From: Inonotus obliquus | Taxonomy: Eukaryota > Basidiomycota > Agaricomycetes > Hymenochaetales > Hymenochaetaceae | DNA: 64,000 nt | Assembly (NCBI GenBank): GCA_032164295.1 | Contig: JAJHTX010000012.1 | Location: forward strand, 310,001 to 374,000 | Direction of reading: 5' to 3' | In this document: positions 12,907 through 23,426 of the stretch, piece by piece | Layout: each line of letters starts with the position of its first letter | Position numbering within the stretch: position 1 is the first letter of the stretch | The notes under the pieces: model-generated | Databases searched by the model: none | What the model saw: the letters and a program-made list of their open reading frames with translations, nothing else | Told to the model about the DNA's origin: nothing | Translations under genes and position numbers: made by a program

Positions 12907-14586
12907 TTAAAGATCGGCGAAGAAGGACGGATCTGCGGAAACTTCGTCGTTCTTTGCCTTTCGTTTCTTCTTCTTAGCTGTTGCTAATGGATCTTGTTCC
13001 TTAACCTTTTTGCGACGTTTCTTTGCCGTGTGGTGGTCCGAGTCCGAGTCCGACTCGGGGTCAGAGTGGGAGGACGAGGATTGAGATTTTGGATGTTTGT
13101 GGGAGACGGAGGTGATATTGGTGTCGCTTTTATTGTTGATGTCGTGACCAGAAGCGGTGATCAATACAGCCTCTGCCTTTGGGGTTTTCTCGTTCTTTCC
13201 CTTGCTATCATCCTCATCTTCGTCACTGCCTTCTCCAGCGTCATCGTCGTTGTCATCCCCATCTTCACCCTTATCATCCCCGTCCCCTTCGTCTTCATCT
13301 CCACTTTCATCTTCGTCTTCGTCTTCAAACACGTCCCTCAAATCCGTCAATTTAATCACTTCATCATGTCCTACACTCCCTACCCAATGTCCTTCACCTG
13401 CGCGATCTATTGCGATACGCTCAATGGGGAAGTCTCCGTGGTCTGCAACAACACCGAGGAGTTTTGTTGGGAAGAGTTGAACAGCACGGAGGAGCCCGTC
13501 CGAAGATCCTGTTAGTAAAGTTGAATGTGAAGAGGGGTATGATGAGGGGATTGGATGAAGGGCATCGATTGAGTGTGGGTGACTGAAGAACACGCTTTAG
13601 TACTGCCCGTTTTGGATGTTAAATGAGAAGAGAAAGGTGAAGAACGTACCCTGGTACACGATCTACACAGTCTCCCCACCCACTTGAACGATTGAAGATC
13701 GAGAGAATACCTTGTTGCGTACCCACAACGGTTTTCTCGCCGTTTCGAATCGGTGCAATGGACAATAACTCGTCCTCTTGGTCTTCGGATTGGGCTAATG
13801 GACCTGGTTTCTTCGAACGTACATCGATTACTGAAAGCGTGCCATCTCCGCTAAAATGAAATATGATGACGATGAGTGATGTGTTTACTTACAGACCTAA
13901 AGGAGTATGTTGTACCTCGTTACGACCAACTCCTTCCGAGTCCCGGTCCACATGAAATCGGATATGAAGTCAAAATGGTGGTCGTATGATTTTATTTCTT
14001 CGGGCTTTCGGGGATCCCATAGCTACACTCCTCCGTATGAGCACATGTGGGGTCAAGATATTAAGAGGAAACCAGCGAGCCGAACCTTCACAACACCATC
14101 ATCATCACCTGTGCATAGCAAGTTCGGTGTAAGGTTTTTTATCCTGTTAATCGGTGCTCTTGCAACAGGAAAGAGAAGAACAACGTCTATGAGAGCCAAA
14201 TATAGTGTTCTGCGTGGAGTTTGGGAGAATGCTCACTGGTGAATTCCTGTCCGGGTCTCCAAAACCTCTCCGGTAGCTACATCTATCACGCTTAGGTCCA
14301 ACGGGAAACATTGTCAAAAAAAGTCCTGGGTAAAGTAGACACAGGATCGGGCTCACTGCATTGCCTTTCCCTTTCCGACGGCAAATATGCGCGAGCCATC
14401 TTCGCTAGTCGCAAGTCCTCGACAAGAGCGTTTTGACGGTCGGATGGAGAATCTCTCCTCAGCTTGACCCTGTTCGTCGTATCGAAAGGCCTTGATCCCG
14501 CCAGTCAGTAGTCCGACGAAGACAAGGGACTCTGTTGGATGAAACGAGATGTCGAATACTTGTGCACCAGTACTTATGTCCGGCAT
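12907..14586 (-). CDS. JIP5: WD40-repeat ribosome-biogenesis protein Jip5 (WDR55 homologue)
   Basis: Six exons on the minus strand: 14586-14357, 14290-14237, 14158-14086, 14022-13916, 13850-13650 and 13582-12907. The phases agree and give 446 residues, the usual size for Jip5. The N-terminus MPDISTGAQVFDISFHPTES and the motif RPSKRSCRGL are characteristic. WD-type blocks follow in order: LHVID-like after exon 1, NLLCTGDDDGVVKLWDPR, GDGTLSVIDVR, and LTGSSDGLLRAVQLFPTKLL. The C-terminus has an acidic Asp/Glu run, a KK-rich segment and the typical ending ADPSFFADL. Family knowledge: Jip5/WDR55 is nucleolar and acts in pre-rRNA processing of the 60S subunit. No disruption seen. The start is 257 bp from the start of the divergent gene at 14844. 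Confidence 0.93.
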
Positions 14587-14843
14587 TGGTATAGGAAGCA
14601 GTCATCAAATTGAGTTGCTGGGGCAAAGTTCAATGTACTTCATTACTGCTTTTAGAAGAATCGACGATTGGCGTAATGATCGACAGTAGCACGTGCTCTC
14701 TCGGTGTCTGACTTTCTTTCAATTGGCAATGATCTTACGCCAATTGGGGAAATCCCGCTTCTCACCACGTAGCGTCTACTCTTCTTGTTTCCAACTGCGC
14801 GCGAGAGTGTTGCCTAAAGTAAAAACTACCTAAGACCGCTGCG
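14587..14843. promoter_or_regulatory. Bidirectional promoter region with an inverted CCAAT pair
   Basis: A 257-bp spacer between the divergent start codons of JIP5 and the gene at 14844. It has ATTGG at 14722-14726 and CCAAT at 14740-14744, facing each other 13 bp apart. This is a plausible site for the CCAAT-binding HAP complex and shared control; that role is inferred from sequence only. Confidence 0.4.
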
Positions 14844-15745
14844 ATGTACAAGCTTCTACGTAGGATCTCCAGCTCGTTCAAGGAGCGTTTTGATCGGAAG
14901 CAGGGAGGTGGGGGAGAGGAAGAGGAAGACAATGGTGCTGGTCAGTCACAGCGTGTACTTCTTCGTCTTCGGGATTGACCTCTGACGTCCGCGATGATAT
15001 AGAAACGTCGAGAACGACTCCGCAGACAGGCAGTAAACGACGCATGAGCGAGGATGACGACGTGCCGAATGGGAGTCTCTCTAAGCGTTCGCGGGGACAT
15101 GCTAGCGTGCGCGATGAGAATGATGATTACGATGATGAATCTCGGCAGGAGAGTGGGGTGGCTACGCCAGCGCAAGAAGGCGGATCCCAGGCTTCATCTA
15201 CTGCAGGATCACCGAAGAAGGAAGCGGAGGGCGTGCGTCAGGTTACGAAGGGCGTGAAGGAGGTTGAACTTGAGGATAGAAAGGAAAAGGGGAAGGGGAA
15301 GGAGGTTGTCAGGGATCAGGCGATTGAGGAGGAAGAAGAGGGAGACTTGGTTGACGAAAGCGATCCAAAAGACGAGGAGACACCTGAGGATGCGACGAAA
15401 TCGGGCGAGGCCCCCAGTTGCGAAGTAAAGAATGTGGCTGATGCGGACACAGCTACGGTCGATGGTAAGGAGAGCTCTAATATCGATCCGGAACTATCGA
15501 AGGACGCTACTCCTTTGGAGGCCACCACACACGCAGATACCCCAGAAGATCGTGAAATCATATCACCACAAGTACAATTTAACACCTCGACTGCAGAAGA
15601 GGCACTCCCCGAATCCAGTAGCATACCGACTACTATCCCACCCGTAGATGCTTCTACCGACGTCCCCATCCACACTCCGAACGATGTTGCAGAGCCCCTC
15701 GTCAAACTATCATCCAATGAAGCACAAATCAAAGTTCAAAGCTAA
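14844..15745 (+). CDS. Small acidic low-complexity protein, unknown function (279 aa)
   Basis: Exons 14844-14940 and 15003-15745. The intron is 62 nt with a GTCAGT donor and ends in ATAG, and the phase-1 junction forms a Glu codon. The product begins MYKLLRRISSSFKERFDRK, an amphipathic basic helix. It continues with Glu/Asp/Lys-rich and then Ser/Thr/Pro-rich sequence without recognisable domains. It shares a short upstream region with JIP5. Coding is supported by the long open frame, the good splice sites and the spacing. I do not recognise a family. Confidence 0.65.
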
Positions 15746-17556
15746 TTTTATCGACCACGTTTAACTCAAATCAGACTACTTATACATAACGAGCTGGGTT
15801 TACGATGGACGAATGGAATTCTTATATCGATGGGCAGGGACGCCTTATATCTAGTTAGCATCTACTAACGTAATGATCTCTTTTTTGTATATATATATAA
15901 TGTTGCGGCGATACTTCCGACGTTATGTTCTTGCAAACATTCTTGCATTCACGAGAGTTTTTGTAATGACCTCACTTGATTTTCACTTGTGTTCCCTTTG
16001 TATTTGATATCAACTTTTGAGTGTATTGTGCATACGTACATTGACTATCGATTATCCTCAAACTCAAACTCAAACCTTAGTGTATTTCTACTCGAACTCA
16101 CGGTCAATGATGGAGTCACAGCTGTAGCTGAATCACATGAGTAAATGCATTCCAATAGCTTTGGGCCATTCGTGTGTGGACCCGAGGACATACAACTTGC
16201 CAGAGACTGGATATAGCCAGACATGGACACCGTGAACGGAATTACGGCTTCAGGATGACAATCACCTTGACCTGGATGAGAAAACGGATTATGTGGCCTC
16301 GTCAATCCTAGCGATTATCTAGCAAAGGCAGATAACCAGCAGTAAGGCAAGAACAAGGCAGTCAAGATAGACTAGGAGATCAGACTTCATTAAACAAGAA
16401 CAGCATCTTTGAGGCGTACCATGAAATCCAGTTCAAAAGTGGATTTGACCATGCTTGTCGAATTCCGTGCTCAGCCAGGCTGATAGGCTTTAGAGTGTGT
16501 AGTATGGATTCCCAGGCTTTATTGGGCCGATAGGGACGGTTTGGTAGCTCGTGAACGGCCACTTCTGTTTGAAGCGTGAGCTGTCTAAGCCTGTTTGCAC
16601 CTGCATAGGCATCAAGTCTGCGTTGAATGCGTGATCTGTCTTCATAAGGAGATCTTTCTTCGCATATCCTTGTTTACGATGCCATTCGGCCAAGCGACTG
16701 CCGTAATGCCAGGTAAGTGGGTGCATCCATGCTAATCGGAAGCCGCCAGTATAAACGGTTTCACACAAGTGACGAGTCTGCAAGAAACATCCTTTTAGCA
16801 GTAAGCCAGTTTCATTGTTTATATGGGACCCAGTCATATAAGTGAAAAGCAAAAGTTCATCTTGCAGCCAACGGTGAGAACAAAGCATGGCATGGGCATG
16901 GAAAGCGGAGTAGGGCATTCTGAAAAGTCATGCATGCATATATGGACATATTACGTAATCCAGTGAAGTTGGGAATTAAGTTCCACGGGGTCTGTAGTGT
17001 ACGTCGTTGTCTCCGAGCCGGAAGCTCCTCCTGCTCTACTATGTCGACCGTAACTCTTAACTGTGGGATCAACCATCAAGACTGTGCTCGATTTCTGCTA
17101 CTATGTCTATTCCAAGCAAGTTTGGTGGCGAGTGCAATACTCAGTTGGGTGCACGTCCGGGCATGCTGCACTGCATTCGTGTGGCACCAACGTTTCGCTA
17201 GTTCCCCAATTTCACGTCACTCCGTCCAGTCTTAATCTCCTCACTTTTTCACTCGCAAATGGAGACGGAGCAATACCGTATTCACCTTCTTGCTTCGTAT
17301 CGGATTGTGACGACTTCAGACGAAGGGTGGTACTGGTTCTTGGAGCTCAAGAGCTGCCCTATTCGTATACTCTGCTCGTGATCGCGGGGCAGGTGAAGGC
17401 CATGGTGTGAAGAGCCGTGCACCGATAATTAACAGAGACATACGTATTCCTTGCTGTCTGCTTGAGGCGATACCTTCACCTACCTGTTACTTCACGCACT
17501 CCGTTTGTTGCACGTAGTCTGCTGTTGTATTTGAACGACACCCTCCCGGTAGCAAG
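15746..17556. other. Long spacer with weak minus-strand ORFs
   Basis: About 1.8 kb. Bases 15746-16040 look like 3' UTR and AT-rich intergenic sequence. Bases 16045-17072 carry several minus-strand reading frames of protein-like composition (listed separately) that I could not join into one model. Bases 17080-17556 should hold the promoter of the next gene. Confidence 0.5.
16490..16918 (-). CDS. Possible hypothetical protein or gene remnant (142 aa)
   Basis: Open frame on the minus strand from ATG at 16918, with varied amino-acid composition (WLQDELLLFTYMTGSH, KQGYAKKDLLMKTDHAFNAD). A splice-acceptor-like CTTTTCAG sits just upstream, so this could be an internal exon. Neighbouring minus frames at 17072-16857 and 16305-16045 also look protein-like, but their phases do not connect through introns I can justify. 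Not recognised. It may be a decayed gene. Confidence 0.3.
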   Translation of the reverse strand: MPYSAFHAHAMLCSHRWLQDELLLFTYMTGSHINNETGLLLKGCFLQTRHLCETVYTGGFRLAWMHPLTWHYGSRLAEWHRKQGYAKKDLLMKTDHAFNADLMPMQVQTGLDSSRFKQKWPFTSYQTVPIGPIKPGNPYYTL

Positions 17557-19762
17557 ATGTCTTCCCTCTTTTCCATTCCGTCGCGTACCATGTCAACTAT
17601 GACTGGCAGGACCACTTCAAATGCCTCTACGTCAGCGCCACACACACCATCGTCCTCGAACGTGGTCACCGGGTTCAAGGCCTCGCTGGGTTCGGGGCCC
17701 TTCTTCCACGCGCACTTGCAAGAAGGACAGCGAATCGAGGACCAATCGCTTTCCGACGTGCGCTACGAGGTAGCTGCATATGCGATCGGTCCGAAGATCG
17801 TCGTAACTCCTAGCGGTCCAATGCAGCAAAAATTGAAGAGATTAGGCGTAAACGGAGGTCAAGATATACCTCATGGATCACAACGCCATGCTGCAGAAAA
17901 CGCCGTGAGCAATGCTCGAATCACCTCCTCGTCCCTTTCTACTTCTGCGCGCAACATAGGTGTACAGCAGCACAGTCAGCAAATACCACCGTCCCAATCC
18001 GCGGGGATCTGGGCACCTTCTGCATCGGCAACGGCCATGTCGTCCGACAAAACGGATCTCGGGAAACTTGTACAGGACGTACATGCGTCTCTAGGTACCG
18101 CCACTCCAGCCCCGCAACACTATCATTATCTTACCCGCAGCCAGTCTGCGAGCGCTGCCGCCGATGCGGGGCACTTGCAGCAGGCGCCGAAGTTGAGGAA
18201 GCAGAACGCATCGTACAGTCCCGGCTTTGGTACTCCGACGTACCGCGATACGGTGGAGAACGTGCCCGTTGCCCCTGCTCCGGCGTTGTTCCCCACCCGG
18301 GGTAAGTATCTGTCTCCGATTGAGGAGATACAGTGCTTCCCCCCTGAAAAGCAAGGAGATTCAGCGTCCCTCAACTCAGGTACGTGAAGGAGACATTCGG
18401 TTTAAATTCACCTCATTCTTACGCGTCCTATTTTATTCAGCGACTTCGGCGCAGTCAAATCTCTTCATCCATCGTTCTGTTCGCAGAACACCTTCGACTT
18501 CGACTTTCAACTCGGGGCATTCTGAAGCACCACGTTCTCCGGACGATCCTACTGCTCCCCACAATACGGGTCCTTCGCGCTCGTATGGACACCCGCGGCC
18601 TGTCATCGTACTCCCTGTCATACCAGCTAGTCCTCGAGAATCACAGAATGTCTTTGAGCAGGATCCTGCGTCTCAGGAGACGGTGCCGGCGTATCCTATG
18701 CCGGTTGCTTACTCTTCTCATGCCGAATATTCCGCATACCAGCAACAGGAAGAACAAGATTTAGGAGCGACCCTGTCTACCCCACGGTTTGCTGTTCCTC
18801 ACTATCTCCCGGGCTATGACACAGTAGAGGAACAAGATCTAAGCGAAGCGCCGCCACGTAGAATTTCCATTCTGTACTCGCAGGAACCATCCTTGCTTAC
18901 GCGCTCAGAATCGGTCCGGACGGAGCTCACATATCTGACTGCGCAGGATTCTGGCCCGAACAGCCGACGCGCAAGTGCAGTTACACCAGGCGACCTTGAG
19001 GCAGGGCGCCGGGGACGTTCACCACTGATTGATGGAGACACGACACTTGTCAACTCGTCATCCAGGCCAAGCCCGGCTGCCCGCCTCAAGGCGTCTTTGG
19101 ACACACTCCTTCTCAAGTCACCCATGATGCGCAAATCACCCGGAGGTCTCAATAACTCTCCCATGACTGACGCGGTAAGTACGATATCCGCTCAGTCAAA
19201 GGCAGCGAAATGGGTGTCGCAACTGAATGAAGTGATGAAGAAGCACGCTCCATGGGCAAACGGGAACTACAAGCCTGCAGAGGTGCTGTTCTGGACAGGA
19301 TTTCTGGCACCTTGGTGCTGGCTGATTGGCGGATGGATGCTTTCCCGAAGCGGACAGGCCAAGCTTGAGGGTTCACCGAACCGTGCCAAGGAGCCAGGAT
19401 TGCCTTTGCACACTGGTTCGAGCTTGCAACTCCAACTACGTCAGCCACGATCGCGAGAAATGCATGAATACTCTGAGAAGCATTCATCCGAGGGCACAGA
19501 CAAGCCTGCTCTATCATTCTGGCAAGCGGCGAAGAACTCGTCTGTTGAACTGCTCGAGTCGTTGCGGGGTCCCCGCGGGAAGGAGTCTTCGACGACGACG
19601 GTGCGTGGTGTAATGTTGCACAATGATGTGCCGATTCCAGTTATGATTACGACTCGGGTCGATCCATGGGTGGTGAGGTGTCGGGTGGCGGCTATTGTGA
19701 GCGGAATGTTCATCCTAGCGTTGTGCATTGTCGCGCTTGTTGTACTGGTTCGGTCACTCTGA
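17557..19762 (+). CDS. Fungal serine-rich protein with two C-terminal TM segments (714 aa)
   Basis: Exons 17557-18379 and 18441-19762. The intron has GTACGT and TTTATTCAG ends and the junction is phase 1. The long N-terminal part (residues 1-530) is rich in Ser, Pro and Gln, with many SP/TP and RRxS-like sites. Near residue 554 is a hydrophobic hairpin-like segment, LFWTGFLAPWCWLIGGWML. The last 28 residues form a TM helix preceded by the block DPWVVRCRVAAIVSGM. That layout, a disordered cytosolic tail ahead of W-rich and C-terminal membrane segments, recalls a fungus-specific 'serine-rich' membrane protein family whose role I cannot state. Both membrane segments and the frame are intact. Confidence 0.75.
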
Positions 19763-20305
19763 ACACTTTATTGTCTTTTTCTGCACCTCGTTCTGCTCTA
19801 GAGCGTGTCATTTCCCTTCTGTTATTTGCTTTAATTTTTTTGATTTGTCTCATGAGGCGCTAGTGCGTCGTAGCGTTGAATCAACTCATGCCGATGTGTT
19901 CTTTTCTCGTTTTCAAACCTGTATCTGTTGAATCCGCTGTCCAAAGCGATACATTGTATTCTTTTATGTGCACTCGATAGTGCTCGCGTCACCCGTATTT
20001 TACTCGCTATTTCTCAACCGCGTTCTCTACTGCGACTTGGCTCGGACTTTGTTACTCTGTAGTAGGTAGATATAAACACATGCTTCTTTACCGTTGCAGC
20101 TGTGATTGTTGATTGATACCGCATCTCAAGAACAAGGGGAATGGTGAATCGATTCTTGTTTTCAAGTCGAATCTTGAGCGGTTTAGAAATGCAATATGAA
20201 TTATCATTGATTGAGATGAGTTACGGTTTCACAGGGCGATAGAGGTAAGCCCAGTGCAGTTCGTTATATTCGACAGTGACCGCGGCGGGAGTTCAAATGT
20301 CGTTT
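19763..20305. other. Convergent 3' intergenic region
   Basis: Lies between the stop of the two-TM gene and the stop of YAH1. T-rich 3' UTR-like sequence; nothing else supported. Confidence 0.6.
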
Positions 20306-21618
20306 TTAGTGATGTGCTTTCGCTCCTGTTCAATAAAAATAAGCGATCAGTCATAAGGATCAGTTTTATAAGGGCGGCTAAAGGAGAACTGCGAGAGACC
20401 AATAGTGTGTAAAAGTACGAAAGTAAGACTGGAATAACTTACCGTCGACGTACATATTCCGAGTTGCAGCCGGTAGAGTACAAACAATCCCGTCAAGTTC
20501 TTTCGTCAACTTCACCTGGAACGCAAAAAAAAGACACCAAATCATCAATTCACACATAACAAAAAAACAAAAGGTAACAGATTCAAGAAAGAGATTTCCA
20601 CACTTACTTGACATCCCAATCTACTAGTATCCGTCAACCCAAAAGCCATATCCAACATATCATTCTCATCATCACCAGGTTCTTCTAACATATCGTAATG
20701 TTTTTCATCCAAGATAACATGGCATGTCGAACATGCTATTGAACCTTCACATGCTCCTTCTAGATCGATATCGTATTCATGGGCTATGGAGAGGATGTCG
20801 TCTCCTTCGTTTGCGTAGACGGTTCTGATTGTGGTGCCTTTCGAGTCTTTGAAGGTGACTTTTATTCTGATGAGGGCATTGAGATGTTCGGAGGAGAGAG
20901 TAGAGGAGTATATGAGGCAATTTATAAGAAGATTTATTTGGGTAGAATGAGTGGGACGTAGGACGTACCCTGTCCCTGGAGCAGGTCTTTCAATACCACC
21001 GTGATATCGTGCTAGAAGCATCAACGTCAATTCAACATTTCTCTGAAATATAACTAAACAAGTGGAACATCGGCAGAAAGAGAGTAAAGGAACAGAAACA
21101 GAGTTGAAAGTCTCCGGAACCGACAATTCACCTCCACCCTGAAACAAATAAGAATATACCGACTCACCACTCGAAGCATGTAACCCTCTCTTTGGAATCA
21201 TAGTTCCCATCCACCTAATCTCCGCCTCTTTTCGTCCTCTTCCTAGTCCTCTTCCTCTTACCAACTCCCTCCCAGATCTTCCAGATCCTGTTCCGTTCGA
21301 CAACAATCCAGAGCCGGAAGCGGAAGCGGAGACGGAGACGGAAGTTCTGTCGTGATTCGATAATGCGTTGATACGTTGGATTCTTGACTTGGTGTCGGGG
21401 GTTGAAAATATCGATGAGGAGGAGGAGGTTAGTGGTGATAAAGGCCTTCGCCGATTCAGTATTGGTATTGGTATTGATATTGGTATTGAACTTGACGAAG
21501 ACTCGCAGCTTGTTCTCATTCTCCTTCCGGCTCTCGTTTTCATAGTCGTATTCAGCGCCATTCTCGTCCTCCCATTACCCAACCACGCCAAGCCAGACAT
21601 ACGGGACGTCATCACCAT
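20306..21618 (-). CDS. YAH1: Mitochondrial [2Fe-2S] ferredoxin (adrenodoxin type)
   Basis: Five exons on the minus strand: 21618-21168, 21011-20969, 20866-20608, 20515-20443 and 20325-20306. All phases join, giving 281 residues. The first 150 residues are basic and Ser/Arg-rich, as expected for a mitochondrial presequence, though unusually long; a downstream ATG could be the true start. The domain begins near residue 152 (RYHGGIERPAPGTGIKVTF). The cluster ligands are Cys204, Cys210, Cys213 and Cys250 (GACEGSIACSTCHV and SRLGCQV). The C-terminus MYVDGAKAHH fits the family. Yah1 passes electrons from its reductase to Fe-S cluster assembly and haem A synthesis in the matrix. Exon 2 is only 43 nt. 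Confidence 0.93.
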
Positions 21619-22079
21619 TTCTGTTCAATGACTTCGGTCAATCCAAGAACCTGAGGGCAGTGTAAGACTGGTGCAGCGGTGTGGTTGTACCAGTGTGCTG
21701 TAGAGAGAAGCAGGGACAAGCGCCACAGCTGAAGAACGCCCGAGTCGACGGTAGGTTAGGAAAGGAGAAGCACGTCGTCCTCACTGGAGCCTTGGACAAT
21801 GGAAGATAGAGAAATAGAACACCACCGCGGTGGTACTACTAGAGTGGCCTCTGACAGAAAAGCAGAAAAATGCCATGAGCTTCACGTGACGCAAGCACTC
21901 CTTGTGCATGAATGGACGTCGCTCTCGCTCTTACTCTTTCACGCTACATCCATTCATACCATGATTCAGGAAGGCGAAAAGAATCTCTTCTGCCTCTCGC
22001 TATAGTTTACGGGGGTGCGGTCCAGGGAGTGAGCCTGACGACCGCAGACGGCAGCAGCTTTGCAACTCGCCACATTGCG

Positions 22080-22375
22080 TGGCGTGGTATGCACCTGCAA
22101 AGCCCACTTCATGCTCAACACATCCTGTCCGAGTCTCGTCGAGTTCTCCTGTGAACCACTTGGTCTCATATCTTTCAATGACTCTGTATGGCTCAATTGA
22201 TATCTGATGTACCGGAACGCAGAGATGGCATGTAAGAACACTGTGCGCTTCCAATTTCGGGACATTCCATAGTGCAAAGTACCTCACTTTGCACTCTGCA
22301 GGTTTCCATTGCGTCTTTGCCTGATGGGGCTGCTATTCTCTTATAAAATGCTGTAGCATCTGCCTTGTTTACCAT
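22080..22375 (-). pseudogene. Relic of a dispersed family (KWFxGELDE motif), copy 2
   Basis: The minus-strand reading contains ERYETKWFTGELDETRTG, matching copy 1 at 7190-7440. Similarity extends upstream through the segment around 22260-22290 (CTGCAGAGTGC versus CTGCACAGTGC). No full-length frame remains. The parent gene is unknown to me. Confidence 0.45.
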
Positions 22376-22415
22376 ATCAATTGTTCCTATCGCCTAGACT
22401 GCAAACACTCTATCG

Positions 22416-23005
22416 ATGAGTACCAATACACAAAATCCGAATCCTGGGTATGAACATGTTAGGTATGATAGGGATGACCCAGACTCGTATCGTCATAAGC
22501 CAGAAATCGTAGCTTTCTTCAATAGCGAGTCCTCTAATTCTCTTGCCTCTCCTTCCTCTAACCGTGACTCTATCAGGCCGAATGGGTGTGAAGGCAGGTA
22601 AGGTGGTGCAATATCTCGATGCTGTGGGCATTCCAGGCACTCCTTATCCATTCATTGCTATTGGTGAGGAGTGGCTTACCGGCACCTGATGATCAACTGA
22701 TTACCTACGAGGTAGCCCTCGATGCACAACAGGTCCCCATCGATGAATACAGCGTTAACAGCCGAGAGACCGAAAATCAAGAACCCCAGCCATTCACGAG
22801 TATTGACGAGGCAATCGCAGGTCTCCTAGCACTCCTGAATCAACCTCCTGAAGTAGGTCTCTCTTTCAGCTCGCTTACCACCACCGATTTGGAGCAACTA
22901 CACGTCTTGCTTACGTTCATTCCGCTTAGAGTCAGTCGAGTCAGTCTAATGCTAAGCCACATACAAAAGCAAAAGGTCCTAAATAAGCGAGGGCTTGTTG
23001 GTTGA
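22416..23005 (+). CDS. Doubtful hypothetical gene, possibly frameshifted
   Basis: Three protein-like stretches lie in different frames: MSTNTQNPNPGYEHVRYD from 22416, VGIPGTPYPFIAIGEEWLTG near 22625-22680, and PAPDDQLITYEVALDAQQ through to 23005. Intron-like GTAAGG and GTGAGG donors occur, but no splice model keeps one frame. It may be a decayed gene. The sequence immediately after it was the target of Copia-1. Confidence 0.25.
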
Positions 23006-23095
23006 TACAAGAAGTGGAGTCGGGGTTAAAGATGCGGAATTGCATAGTACTTGTGATCGAATACGATTCTTGTAGTACATTATAAGAAACGTGCA

Positions 23096-23371
23096 TCTTA
23101 AGATAATGACTACCTAGTACGGAACAATAGAACGAGAACAATAGGACGAGAACAATAGGACGAGAACAATAACGACGAAAGACAATAAGAACGAATCACA
23201 TGTGATCATAATAGAACGTGTATTATTAGATTCAAACGGAGCTTAAATTATCTTGTACTTTAGTATATAAGAACGGCCTCTGGCAGGCAAAGAATATAAC
23301 GATTTTGTGAACGTTCTACGCCTCCTGTCTGAGTTCATCTCATTCTCTCTGAGGATTCACTGTGTCTAAAA
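23096..23371 (+). repeat. Copia-1 5' LTR (276 bp)
   Basis: Identical to 27832-28107. U3 holds three near-exact copies of a 14-bp GAACAATAGGACGA-type repeat (about 23128-23172). A TATATAA box at 23264-23270 probably sets the transcription start. Confidence 0.95.
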
Positions 23372-23389
23372 GGTTATGAGCCTTGCTTG
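23372..23389 (+). other. Copia-1 primer-binding site, half-tRNA(iMet) type
   Basis: GGTTATGAGCCTTGCT starts on the base after the LTR. Its complement contains CTCATAACC, the anticodon loop (CAU) of initiator methionine tRNA. This matches the internal half-tRNA priming known for Drosophila copia, not priming from a tRNA 3' end. Confidence 0.7.
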
Positions 23390-23426
23390 ACACTGCACGC
23401 ACCCTCGATCTACGCTCAACATCTTT

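Larger units (their letters stand above)
21619..23090. other. Spacer with a degenerate relic and a weak ORF
   Basis: Contains the YAH1 upstream region, relic copy 2 (22080-22375) and a doubtful short gene (22416-23005), and ends at the target duplication of Copia-1 (GTGCA, 23091-23095). No RNA gene seen. Confidence 0.5.

Noticed and set aside
12994..13515. 173-codon plus ORF with many Val/Ile/Phe
   Set aside because: Antisense of the acidic C-terminal part of JIP5.
17063..17410. 115-codon plus ORF before the two-TM gene
   Set aside because: No coding signature or splice support; lies in the likely promoter region.
19167..19196. GTAAGT...CTCAG intron in the two-TM gene
   Set aside because: The span would be only about 27 nt and the frame is open through it.
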